This document shows, one piece after another, positions 36,017 through 48,206 of a stretch of DNA of 64,000 nt. The stretch comes from Balanoglossus misakiensis (lineage: Eukaryota; Hemichordata), in NCBI GenBank assembly GCA_040954595.2, contig CM082578.2:10788001-10852000 (forward strand). The letters run 5' to 3'. Both the position numbers and the translations under genes were made by a program. Below the pieces are notes generated by a model. The model worked only from the letters and a program-made list of their open reading frames with translations. It was not told the origin of the DNA and made no database searches. Numbering within the stretch: position 1 is the stretch's first letter; each line of letters opens with the position of its first letter.

Positions 36017-39000
36017 GGGTTATAGCTCATGAAAATCGTCCAGAAATGACAATTTTTCGACTTTGCGGAATTTCAAAATTTGGCCGATTTTTGAAAAAAT
36101 CATGGGTTATAGCTCATGAAAATCGTCCAGAAATGACAATTTTTCGACTTTGCGGAATTTCAAAATTTGGCCGATTTTTGAAAAAATCATGGGTTATAGC
36201 TCATGAAAATCGTCCAGAAATGACAATTTTTCGACTTTGCGGAATTTCAAAATTTGGCCGATTTTGAAAAAAATCATGGGTTATAGCTCATGAAAATCGT
36301 CCAGAAATGACAATTTTTCGACTTTGCGGAATTTCAAAATTTGGCCGATTTTTGAAAAAATCATGGGTTATAGCTCATGAAAATCGTCCAGAAATGACAA
36401 TTTTTCGACTTTGCGGAATTTCAAAATTTGGCCGATTTTTGAAAAAATCATGGGTTATAGCTCATGAAAATCGTCCAGAAATGACAATTTTTCGACTTTG
36501 CGGAATTTCAAAATTTGGCCGATTTTTGAAAAAATCATGGGTTATAGCTCATGAAAATCGTCCAGAAATGACAATTTTTCGACTTTGCGGAATTTCAAAA
36601 TTTGGCCGATTTTTGAAAAAATCATGGGTTATAGCTCATGAAAATCGTCCAGAAATGACAATTTTTCGACTTTGCGGAATTTCAAAATTTGGCCGATTTT
36701 TGAAAAAATCATGGGTTATAGCTCATGAAAATCGTCCAGAAATGACAATTTTTCGACTTTGCGGAATTTCAAAATTTGGCCGATTTTTGAAAAAATCATG
36801 GGTTATAGCTCATGAAAATCGTCCAGAAATGACAATTTTTCGACTTTGCGGAATTTCAAAATTTGGCCGATTTTTGAAAAAAATCTGGGTTATAGCTCAT
36901 GAAAATCGTCCAGAAATGACAATTTTTCGACTTTGCGGAATTTCAAAATTTGGCCGATTTTTGAAAAAATCATGGGTTATAGCTCATGAAAATCGTCAAG
37001 AAATGACAATTTTTCGACTTTGCGGAATTTCAAAATTTGGCCGATTTTTGAAAAAATCATGGGTTATAGCTCATGAAAATCGTCCAGAAATGACAATTTT
37101 TCGACTTTGCGGAATTTCAAAATTTGGCCGATTTTTGAAAAAATCATGGGTAATAGCTCATGAAAATCGTCCAGAAATGACAATTTTTCGACTTTGCGGA
37201 ATTTCAAAATTTGGCCGATTTTTGAAAAAATCATGGGTTATAGCTCATGAAAATCGTCCAGAAATGACAATTTTTCGACTTTGCGGAATTTCAAAATTTG
37301 GCCGATTTTTGAAAAAATCATGGGTAATAGCTCATGAAAATCGTCCAGAAATGACAATTTTTCGACTTTGCGGAATTTCAAAATTTGGCCGATTTTTGAA
37401 AAAATCATGGGTTATAGCTCATGAAAATCGTCCAGAAATGACAATTTTTCGACTTTGCGGAATTTCAAAATTTGGCCGATTTTTGAAAAAATCATGGGTT
37501 ATAGCTCATGAAAATCGTCCAGAAATGACAATTTTTCGACTTTGCGGAATTTCAAAATTTGGCCGATTTTTGAAAAAATCATGGGTTATAGCTCATGAAA
37601 ATCGTCCAGAAATGACAATTTTTCGACTTTGCGGAATTTCAAAATTTGGCCGATTTTTGAAAAAATCATGGGTTATAGCTCATGAAAATCGTCCAGAAAT
37701 GACAATTTTTCGACTTTGCGGAATTTCAAAATTTGGCCGATTTTTGAAAAAATCATGGGTTATAGCTCATGAAAATCGTCCAGAAATGACAATTTTTCGA
37801 CTTTGCGGAATTTCAAAATTTGGCCGATTTTTGATAAAATCATGGGTAATAGCTCATGAAAATCGTCCAGAAATGACAATTTTTCGACTTTGCGGAATTT
37901 CAAAATTTGGCCGATTTTTGAAAAAATCATGGGTAATAGCTCATGAAAATCGTCCAGAAATGACAATTTTTCGACTTTGCGGAATTTCAAAATTTGGCCG
38001 ATTTTTGAAAAAATCATGGGTTATAGCTCATGAAAATCGTCCAGAAATGACAATTTTTCGACTTTGCGGAATTTCAAAATTTGGCCGATTTTTGAAAAAA
38101 TCATGGGTTATAGCTCATGAAAATCGTCCAGAAATGACAATTTTTCGACTTTGCGGAATTTCAAAATTTGGCCGATTTTTGAAAAAATCATGGGTTATAG
38201 CTCATGAAAATCGTCCAGAAATGACAATTTTTCGACTTTGCGGAATTTCAAAATTTGGCCGATTTTTGAAAAAATCATGGGTTATAGCTCATGAAAATCG
38301 TCCAGAAATGACAATTTTTCGACTTTGCGGAATTTCAAAATTTGGCCGATTTTTGAAAAAATCATGGGTTATAGCTCATGAAAATCGTCCAGAAATGACA
38401 ATTTTTCGACTTTGCGGAATTTCAAAATTTGGCCGATTTTTGAAAAAAATCATGGGTTATAGCTCATGAAAATCGTCCAGAAATGACAATTTTTCGACTT
38501 TGCGGAATTTCAAAATTTGGCCGATTTTTGAAAAAATCATGGGTTATAGCTCATGAAAATCGTCCAGAAATGACAATTTTTCGACTTTGCGGAATTTCAA
38601 AATTTGGCCGATTTTTGAAAAAATCATGGGTTATAGCTCATGAAAATCGTCCAGAAATGACAATTTTTCGACTTTGCGGAATTTCAAAATTTGGCCGATT
38701 TTTGAAAAAATCATGGGTTATAGCTCATGAAAATCGTCCAGAAATGACAATTTTTCGACTTTGCGGAATTTCAAAATTTGGCCGATTTTTGAAAAAATCA
38801 TGGGTTATAGCTCATGAAAATCGTCCAGAAATGACAATTTTTCGACTTTGCGGAATTTCAAAATTTGGCCGATTTTTGAAAAAAATCTGGGTTATAGCTC
38901 ATGAAAATCGTCCAGAAATGACAATTTTTCGACTTTGCGGAATTTCAAAATTTGGCCGATTTTTGAAAAAATCATGGGTTATAGCTCATGAAAATCGTCA

Positions 39001-42000
39001 AAAATTGACAATTTTTCGACTTTGCGGAATTTCAAAATTTGGCCGATTTTTGAAAAAATCATGGATTATAGCTCATGAAAATCGTCAAAAATTGACAATT
39101 TTTCGACTTTGCGGAATTTCAAAATTTGGCCGATTTTTGAAAAAATCATGGGTAATAGCTCATGAAAATCGTCCAGAAATGACAATTTTTCGACTTTGCG
39201 GAATTTCAAAATTTGGCCGATTTTTGAAAAAATCATGGGTTATAGCTCATGAAAATCGTCCAGAAATGACAATTTTTCGACTTTGCGGAATTTCAAAATT
39301 TGGCCGATTTTTGAAAAAAATCATGGGTTATAGCTCATGAAAATCGTCCAGAAATGACAATTTTTCGACTTTGCGGAATTTCAAAATTTGGCCGATTTTT
39401 GAAAAAATCATGGGTTATAGCTCATGAAAATCGTCAAGAAATGACAATTTTTCGACTTTGCGGAATTTCAAACTTTGGCCGATTTTTGAAAAAATCATGG
39501 GTTATAGCTCATGAAAATCGTCAAAAATTGACAATTTTTCGACTTTGCGGAATTTCAAAATTTGGCCGATTTTTGAAAAAATCATGGGTAATAGCTCATG
39601 AAAATCGTCCAGAAATGACAATTTTTCGACTTTGCGGAATTTCAAAATTTGGCCGATTTTTGAAAAAATCATGGGTTATAGCTCATGAAAATCGTCCAGA
39701 AATGACAATTTTTCGACTTTGCGGAATTTCAAAATTTGGCCGATTTTTGAAAAAATCATGGGTTATAGCTCATGAAAATCGTCCAGAAATGACAATTTTT
39801 CGACTTTGCGGAATTTCAAAATTTGGCCGATTTTTGAAAAAATCATGGGTTATAGCTCATGAAAATCGTCCAGAAATGACAATTTTTCGACTTTGCGGAA
39901 TTTCAAAATTTGGCCGATTTTTGAAAAAATCATGGGTTATAGCTCATGAAAATCGTCCAGAAATGACAATTTTTCGACTTTGCGGAATTTCAAAATTTGG
40001 CCGATTTTTGAAAAAATCATGGGTTATAGCTCATGAAAATCGTCCAGAAATGACAATTTTTCGACTTTGCGGAATTTCAAAATTTGGCCGATTTTTGAAA
40101 AAAATCTGGGTTATAGCTCATGAAAATCGTCCAGAAATGACAATTTTTCGACTTTGCGGAATTTCAAAATTTGGCCGATTTTTGAAAAAATCATGGGTTA
40201 TAGCTCATGAAAATCGTCAAAAATTGACAATTTTTCGACTTTGCGGAATTTCAAAATTTGGCCGATTTTTGAAAAAATCATGGGTTATAGCTCATGAAAA
40301 TCGTCAAAAATTGACAATTTTTCGACTTTGCGGAATTTCAAAATTTGGCCGATTTTTGAAAAAATCATGGGTTATAGCTCATGAAAATCGTCCAGAAATG
40401 ACAATTTTTCGACTTTGCGGAATTTCAAAATTTGGCCGATTTTTGATAAAATCATGGGTAATAGCTCATGAAAATCGTCCAGAAATGACAATTTTTCGAC
40501 TTTGCGGAATTTCAAAATTTGGCCGATTTTTGAAAAAATCATGGGTAATAGCTCATGAAAATCGTCCAGAAATGACAATTTTTCGACTTTGCGGAATTTC
40601 AAAATTTGGCCGATTTTTGAAAAAATCATGGGTTATAGCTCATGAAAATCGTCCAGAAATGACAATTTTTCGACTTTGCGGAATTTCAAAATTTGGCCGA
40701 TTTTTGAAAAAATCATGGGTTATAGCTCATGAAAATCGTCCAGAAATGACAATTTTTCGACTTTGCGGAATTTCAAAATTTGGCCGATTTTTGAAAAAAA
40801 TCATGGGTTATAGCTCATGAAAATCGTCCAGAAATGACAATTTTTCGACTTTGCGGAATTTCAAAATTTGGCCGTTTTGAAAAAATCATGGGTTATAGCT
40901 CATGAAAATCGTCCAGAAATGACAATTTTTCGACTTTGCGGAATTTCAAAATTTGGCCGATTTTTGAAAAAATCATGGGTTATAGCTCATGAAAATCGTC
41001 AAAAATTGACAATTTTTCGACTTTGCGGAATTTCAAAATTTGGCCGATTTTTGAAAAAATCATGGGTAATAGCTCATGAAAATCGTCCAGAAATGAGAAT
41101 TTTTCGACTTTGCGGAATTTCAAAATTTGGCCGATTTTTGAAAAAATCATGGGTTATAGCTCATGAAAATCGTCCAGAAATGACAATTTTTCGACTTTGC
41201 GGAATTTCAAAATTTGGCCGATTTTTGAAAAAATCATGGGTTATAGCTCATGAAAATCGTCCAGAAATGACAATTTTTCGACTTAGCGGAATTTCAAAAT
41301 TTGGCCGATTTTTGAAAAAATCATGGGTTATAGCTCATGAAAATCGTCCAGAAATGACAATTTTTCGACTTTGCGGAATTTCAAAATTTGGCCGATTTTT
41401 GAAAAAATCATGGGTTATAGCTCATGAAAATCGTCCAGAAATGACAATTTTTCGACTTTGCGGAATTTCAAAATTTGGCCGATTTTTGAAAAAATCATGG
41501 GTTATAGCTCATGAAAATCGTCCAGAAATGACAATTTTTCGACTTTGCGGAATTTCAAAATTTGGCCGATTTTTGAAAAAAATCTGGGTTATAGCTCATG
41601 AAAATCGTCCAGAAATGACAATTTTTCGACTTTGCGGAATTTCAAAATTTGGCCGATTTTTGAAAAAATCATGGGTTATAGCTCATGAAAATCGTCAAAA
41701 ATTGACAATTTTTCGACTTTGCGGAATTTCAAAATTTGGCCGATTTTTGAAAAAATCATGGGTTATAGCTCATGAAAATCGTCAAAAATTGACAATTTTT
41801 CGACTTTGCGGAATTTCAAAATTTGGCCGATTTTTGAAAAAATCATGGGTAATAGCTCATGAAAATCGTCCAGAAATGACAATTTTTCGACTTTGCGGAA
41901 TTTCAAAATTTGGCCGATTTTTGAAAAAATCATGGGTTATAGCTCATGAAAATCGTCCAGAAATGACAATTTTTCGACTTTGCGGAATTTCAAAATTTGG

Positions 42001-42908
42001 CCGATTTTTGAAAAAATCATGGGTTATAGCTCATGAAAATCGTCAAAAATTGACAATTTTTCGACTTTGCGGAATTTCAAAATTTGGCCGATTTTTGAAA
42101 AAATCATGGGTTATAGCTCATGAAAATCGTCAAAAATTGACAATTTTTCGACTTTGCGGAATTTCAAAATTTGGCCGATTTTTGAAAAAATCATGGGTAA
42201 TAGCTCATGAAAATCGTCCAGAAATGACAATTTTTCGACTTTGCGGAATTTCAAAATTTGGCCGATTTTTGAAAAAATCATGGGTTATAGCTCATGAAAA
42301 TCGTCCAGAAATGACAATTTTTCGACTTTGCGGAATTTCAAAATTTGGCCGATTTTTGAAAAAATCATGGGTTATAGCTCATGAAAATCGTCCAGAAATG
42401 ACAATTTTTCGACTTTGCGGAATTTCAAAATTTGGCCGATTTTTGAAAAAATCATGGGTTATAGCTCATGAAAATCGTCAAAAATTGACAATTTTTCGAC
42501 TTTGCGGAATTTCAAAATTTGGCCGATTTTTGAAAAAATCATGGGTTATAGCTCATGAAAATCGTCCAGAAATGACAATTTTTCGACTTTGCGGAATTTC
42601 AAAATTTGGCCGATTTTTGAAAAAATCATGGGTTATAGCTCATGAAAATCGTCCAGAAATGAAAATTTTTCGACTTTGCGGAATTTCAAAATTTGGCCGA
42701 TTTTTGAAAAAAATCATGGGTTATAGCTCATGAAAATCATCAAAAAATGACAATTTTTCGACTTTGCGAAATCTCAAAATTTCGTCGATTTTTGAAAAAA
42801 ATCATGGGTTTCGGTCATGAAAATCATCAAAAAATGACAATTTTTCGACTTTGCGAAATCTCAAAATTTCGTCGATTTTTGTAAAAAAAATCTTGGGTTA
42901 TAGCTAAT

Positions 42909-43465
42909 GTTGTGAATTCCTGGTTGTGGTCTGAGCTCGAGGCGAAACTCACCACAAAAAAGTATTTTCACTAGAAAAACTGTAACACATGACATTTGTC
43001 TGCCCAGTGAGTTTCAGTCCGTTTGCCCACTATAGCGTATTTCTGACATCTTATCATTTCCACATTTGTGACGCAACTAAAACCTCACTCTGGGCCACTG
43101 GGTTAGACTCGATGATGAGGGACAGTGGAAAACGTTCTTCTTGAATAACAACATAACGAATATTTACTGTCTAAGTTTCAGTTCTAAAATGTCGCCAACC
43201 CTCTCGGACAAGTCTACCCCTCCCATCAATAACGTGAGGCTCCCTGTCTGATGATTTGCTCACGCACCGTGACTCATCGAATGTGTCGATTGTTACTTCT
43301 GTCAACTTGAAGGAAACAAGTCTATGCTTTGTTACGTCACTCCTGGTTTCCAGTAAAAACAAGACACTGGCTTCGATTCTTTATTCCATTGGCCCTGAAG
43401 GATTGATCGATTGAAAACAGTAACACAGGATTGAGTAAACCAGACAGTTGTTCTGCAGAACCGGG
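42909..43465. other. Short gap between satellite and the EGF-LU gene
   Basis: Unique-looking sequence with no recognisable gene. The satellite ends abruptly at a diverged monomer (TAGCTAATG), and the next gene's 3' UTR begins near 43470 on the minus strand. Confidence 0.5.
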
Positions 43466-43475
43466 TTTATTTATT
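43466..43475 (-). other. Poly(A) signals of the EGF-LU gene
   Basis: On the minus strand two overlapping AATAAA hexamers (43471-43466 and 43475-43470) lie about 250 bases after the stop codon of the EGF-LU gene. Confidence 0.55.
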
Positions 43476-43725
43476 AAGTTACTAAAGATTGTACAAAAAT
43501 ATGCCAAAGGCAGTTGCTATTCGGAAATTTGCATTCCTTGAACAACAAAACAGACCGCCAAACTAACAAAGACTCACAGCCATGTAACTTTTGGCTAGGA
43601 TTGTCTTGAATATCTAAGAAAATCAACACAGAAAGAAAGAAAGAAAAGTGACGAGCTCACAATGTTACTTTTGGTGGAATTCTCAAAAATAATCAATTTC
43701 AAGAGTTCTAGGTATCTGCCCTCGT

Positions 43726-46335
43726 TCACAGCAAAAACGTTGCGATTGACAGAATACTGATGACGATGCAGCTGGGCGTGATGACGTCAGAGCCACCTGC
43801 CATCAGCTCTCTCTCGTAGCCGACGCAGTTGTCGTAATCGCAGCAGGATACACAGCTCTCACTGTTGTCAGCTGAAAGATAAAAAAAATAAAAATTGTGG
43901 CCCACAGTAAGAATTATTGACCTCTGAGACCCTGGAGATTTTTTTGTATTTCAAGATAATTTATTGTGCGGATAGATTTGCAAGCATTGGTGAAATACGA
44001 ACTCTTGAAATGTGGTATCACCCGAAACAAACAGAAAAAACTCCGCGTATATTGAAGTGCAAGGGAGCTAGCTGGACAAAAAATAGGCAGGTACATTTGG
44101 ACTTCACTCAAGCATACAAACACACACGAAACAACTTTGTAGGTGATGTAATTACTTACGACTGCATCCATGCCTGTTCCAGCATTGACTCGCACAGCCG
44201 TGGCGTTTCATCCACATGACACCATCCTCGTGCCAAAACTCACTCTGCATTTGAGTTAAAAAGAAAAGAAATTCACAATATTGTCGTCAGAAGTGACAAA
44301 ACACACAGGCATGCAGGCAGGCAGGCACACAGACAGACAGACAGACAGACAGATGGACGGACGGACGGACGGACGGACAGACAGACAGACAGACAGTTTA
44401 CTTACCATGCAATAAGTCTGTTCTGGCGTGCACACTTGGACGTCATCTGGAGTCAATCCCATACCGGTGGCACACGGGGAGTGCTCGCTGACAAACCCGT
44501 CACACGTGTAGCACTTCAGTGGCTTATCTGAGATCAAAATTACAAAAAAAACCATGAGATAGTAACACAAAATGTCAGTTCATTGGGGCGTGAAACCATG
44601 GGTTAACGATATCCAGTCATCGAGGCACATACCTGTGCATTACAATCATATTTCCGTCCATTTCATGTGATGGCTGAATAAAGAGATAATTTGCAGTTTA
44701 TTGTCAATCAAATGCTAGTAATTTACAATTTAGCGATTAATTTACAAATTTACGGTTCTTAGCAAAAATAATTTTTTTCCAAATTTAAACAGAAATGTCA
44801 CACGCCAATATCTTTTCTCGAAGAATCTGCGCTGAAATCGCAACTTCGAGAAAATTGCATCTTGAAAGTTCCTCCATGGGCAAACAGGCGCATTCACAAA
44901 ACTGGCGCTGTCACCGGCCTGTACGGCGATAGGCTTATATAATCAGGCTTTGGCGTGGTATTTACCCCTACTTTCGCCCAGCCTGCAGAGTACACAAATA
45001 TTCTATGCAAGGAATCCACTTTAATAACGAGTGAGAAGTAGTGGCGCGGTTGCCGTGGCGACACACCTACTTGCCTATTTGCCGATCTTTTGTCAGACAA
45101 ACGAAACTGTGCACTAGAACGTGTTTACATGGACAACAATTAGAAAACAAACTTCAGTACACAAAGAATCCGAGCAAATTGTCTGTTTCACGGTATACCC
45201 GCCAAATAAATTGTCTCGCAAACAGTGGCGTGATCAAACACGTGTCTTTGAAGTAGTCGGTGTGGTTCTAAATATTCCATTGTCATCCGATCTCCAACTC
45301 ATCACAAAACCCACAAACCACGTGAAACTCCACTCGAGATTACGCAAAGTGAAATTGCCATTGAAATACGCGTACTTATTATACACCTACTCCTGTAACC
45401 TATGTTGCTAAATTATTTAATGGATACAGAAATTAATGCCGTGGTATTCGCCGAAATGACAACGTCCCTTGAAGTCTCTAGTGCAACTTATGGTGATGGA
45501 TTTCACGAAATTGCAAATTGGTCTCCTTGTACTATATTATAAGTAGCCAATTACTTGTTTTTTCCCTACCGTTATCCTAAATCATAAATAAAGCATTAAC
45601 GTTTAATCGAAATTGGGACTGAGACCACCCGTTCTTACTGGAGTCGCGTGGTTACGATACTTACGGGTTTCACAGCGCATCCCGTAGTAGTTTGACGGGC
45701 AGCGGCAGGCTCCGCGGTGGCATTCACCAGGCCCGCAGTCAGAATCCTCCATACACCCCATCATCTCACCATCGGGTTCGTGTTCGGGATCTCCCATCGG
45801 GTCATCTCTCTCCTCCGAGTCCGAGTCGGGCTCGTGCTCTTCTTCCGGCATTGGCTCTGTCATCCCCTCCGGTTCTGGCTTATGCTCCGGTTCTGTCTCG
45901 GTCTCTGGTTCGGCCATTTTCGTAGCCTGTGGGTCTGCCATGGTCTGCGCTGTGTGGAGAGAAATGCACGCGATATAGCAAAAAAACTGTTGCAACCACC
46001 GCAAATAGATCTGGCATAATTTATTATTGCGCCGGCACATCATTTCACGAATGTCATTACTCACTGAAGTAGACCATAGACAGCAGAAAGGACGGATATT
46101 TTTAGCCTCGGGTATTAAAGGCGCACCAGCTTTATCAAAAATGAACCGGATTAACTTCATAAAGATTGCAATGGCCACAATTGCGTGAACCAGCTGAGGT
46201 TGAAATTATTCCCTTTGCGTATTAAAAGTCCAGACTTGAAATTCGCGAAAGGGGTGGAATTTTTCCTCGCGGAGAAATTAACTCACCATGCACGACAGCA
46301 AACGCTGCCACGAGCAATACCAAGTACTTCAGCAT
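43726..46335 (-). CDS. GPI-anchored protein with acidic stalk, EGF-like domain and Ly6/uPAR (LU) domain, 228 aa
   Basis: Five coding exons on the minus strand join in phase: 46335-46287, 45949-45665, 44527-44406, 44244-44160 and 43871-43726 (phases 1, 1, 0, 1). Residues 1-16 are a signal peptide. Residues 17-80 are an acidic Pro/Glu-rich stalk. Residues 82-110 form a compact EGF-like motif (six cysteines, ending CRCPSNYYGMRCE). Residues 115-197 form an LU three-finger domain, opening LKCYTCDG and closing SCCDYDNCV, where vertebrate Ly6 proteins usually end CCxxDxCN. Twelve cysteines are present in this part. A small-residue segment, AGGS at 205-208, followed by a hydrophobic C-terminus (SCIVISILSIATFLL) is a typical GPI signal. 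The protein is expected on the outer cell surface. LU domains bind receptors or modulate proteolysis and complement; no specific role can be claimed. EGF plus LU is an unusual combination. Confidence 0.82.
44305..44397. repeat. GACA/GACG tetranucleotide microsatellite in an EGF-LU intron
   Basis: Runs of GGCA, CAGA and GGAC units fill more than half of the 161-nt intron between coding exons 3 and 4, and end two bases from the GTAAGT donor on the minus strand. Confidence 0.85.
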
Positions 46336-46683
46336 CTTCTATGTTTGACCTGAGGAAGAAGAAAAATAGTAGAATTCGAACAGATAAATGCTGTTGAAAA
46401 GATATGCCTCGGATTCGTGTGATAAATTCCCGAAAAACCTCGAAGAAAGAAAGGTGTATCCTCCTGTATGTGATACACATTAATTCACCGGCGTCACTTT
46501 TTTTCTGCGTGGAATGGGTAGTCTTAGGCTATTAATAGGCGCTCTGTTTAATAGATGTTGACGTTTTGATAAAACTGGGACTGGAAATTTATGGGGGTTC
46601 TGTTCATGTTTCATTGCCAATCCATTATGAACCTTGTGACCATACCATTCGTTTGCTAGAAGGCAATTCAAACTTCACTTACC

Positions 46684-46806
46684 CTTTTTGATCCTTTCGG
46701 AGATTCACTGAGACCCACCGGACTTGGTGTTGTCAGTTGTCGCAGTGCGGTGATTAATGCCAGACGACAATGCCCCTTCTTCTCCCGTTTGGCTACCTTA
46801 TATACC
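46684..46806 (-). promoter_or_regulatory. TATA box and 5' leader exon of the EGF-LU gene
   Basis: On the minus strand GGTATATAAGG (46806-46796) lies about 30 bases before a likely start near 46770. A leader exon runs to about 46684, where AAAAAGG|GTAAGT gives a donor. The matching acceptor (TTCCTCAG) lies 14 bases upstream of the ATG at 46335, so the gene has one non-coding leader exon and an intron of about 330 bases. Confidence 0.55.
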
Positions 46807-48206
46807 TCCGAGTATACCACGACCCTATTGTTAACTCATCATATGCCCCGCCCATGCATTTAGGCAGTCGACGGAATTTCGGAGTGGGAGGAGTTGGCGA
46901 GACCGCGACGTCCCCCTTCAAGTACATTCTTGCAACTGTAGATACCCACTGCATGGCACATTTTATTGTTGAAATAAAATTTCTATAAACCGGAATTTTC
47001 AGTGCCAGGACTTTTGTTCGTGGGTTGTCATGATAAAGATACGATGACGTTAAAATGTCCATGAAGTCAAAATGCTTTTAGAAGTGCTGCAGGCAGGAAA
47101 GCGCTGAATTTCCCGCCGGCTTTATGGTCCCTCATACGGGTTGTGAAAAATGGTGGTGTCTCCCCACCCCCACAGCCCCAATCTCGATGCCCTTACGTAC
47201 CCCCTCCCTCTGTAAACTCTGTCTTTTGTCTTTTGTTGTACAATTCGGTAGCTGGTACCCCGCCAAGCCTTTCAGTAGGCATATGCAACTCTGAATGTGA
47301 TGTCGTCTGCGCGCCAATTGGCCAGCGTAGATCACGAGTAGATACCGATTGAGTACTGGAATGCAAACACAAGCTTCATCTCGGAAAGTGACGCGTTGGA
47401 CAAGACTGTGTGCCAGTGAGTCGTCATGGTCACATTCAGTTCGCAGACCAGTAAAGTACAGTAAATGGTGATGATCCTGTCAATGAACAATATAAAAATA
47501 GCAAACGATTGCAATCGAGGACATCATGTATGCAGTATTACTGCAAACTCTCGCTTATTTATTCAGGGTTTTGCAATTCATGTTTCGCAGAATCATCCAT
47601 GTGATTTGGCTTCGGACAGGATTTGAAATAATGCTTTCCAGCAACATACTTCCAATTGAAAGTGAGTACTTTGTTGAAAGAAATGCAAAGTTATAGGCCT
47701 GAGCTACTGTTTGGAGAGTTTCTGAATGTTTAAAATATTAACAGACTGCGAATGACGAGAGTACATAATTATACGTCGCTAATTTATAAATTGGCTGGTC
47801 AAATATACATCAATATTTTACCAAGTGTGATTTTGTTTCAGACATCTCCCGCAATTGGTAATTTATCGTTCGGTTTCTCCTCCCGGGGTACGCCAGACTC
47901 TCCTAGCGCAGCAACGGAGTTAATCGACTTGAACGCACCCATAACCGTCGCCAAATGGTCCTCAGACAATGCCGAGGAACTGTATGTACGCTAATGCAGA
48001 ATTACATAATCTGTACACAAATCCTCCAAGCCCTCTTTTGTTTCTTTGGTATTCGCCACTCTTTGGATATCACAACGATTGTATTTCTTTTTTTTCCCCT
48101 GGGTAGACGTCGTCCCGATGATACTTTACGACAACTGGTCGTACAACGGGATAGTACAAGATTCACAGCCCGCCGCCAAAGCCTCGTCAACATCCCAGGG
48201 AGCAAC
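46807..48206. other. Intergenic region between EGF-LU and sulfotransferase A
   Basis: The two genes are divergently arranged, so this stretch should hold the control regions of both. I see no convincing exon and no clear TATA box for the plus-strand gene. Confidence 0.4.

Larger units (their letters stand above)
17047..42908 (+). repeat. 87-bp satellite array, about 297 tandem copies (25.9 kb)
   Basis: Monomers of 87 bp are repeated head to tail with very high identity. Landmarks in order are ATGACAATTTTTCGACTTTG, GGAATTTCAAAATTTGGCCG, ATTTTTGAAAAAATCATGGG and TTATAGCTCATGAAAATCGT. The unit is AT-rich and contains an imperfect dyad centred on GGCC. Because 87 is 29 codons, one plus-strand frame stays open over long runs (for example 17068-17997, 20476-23793, 23939-26821, 36307-38469), giving a 29-residue peptide repeat starting MTIFRLCGIS. 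Variant positions include both silent (GTT/GTA, CTT/CTG) and replacement changes (PEM/PKM/QKL, R/P/Q, L/M, S/I), plus frame-breaking indels and an internal stop. No promoter, signal peptide or splice context is visible at either end. I call it a non-coding satellite; a repetitive protein gene is the less likely alternative. Confidence 0.93.

Noticed and set aside
35150-40629. Minus-strand 85-codon open frames inside the satellite
   Set aside because: They appear only where a T-to-A variant removes a stop in two consecutive monomers. Four identical copies are block duplicates, not conserved genes.
17068-42733. A series of long open frames (309 to 1105 codons) as genes for giant repetitive proteins
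   Set aside because: They exist only because the 87-bp satellite unit is a multiple of three. Variation includes many replacement changes, frame-breaking indels and stops, and there is no start, signal or splice context.
17047-42908. CRISPR array
   Set aside because: Units are contiguous with no unique spacers, the period is 87 bp throughout and the context is a eukaryotic genome.
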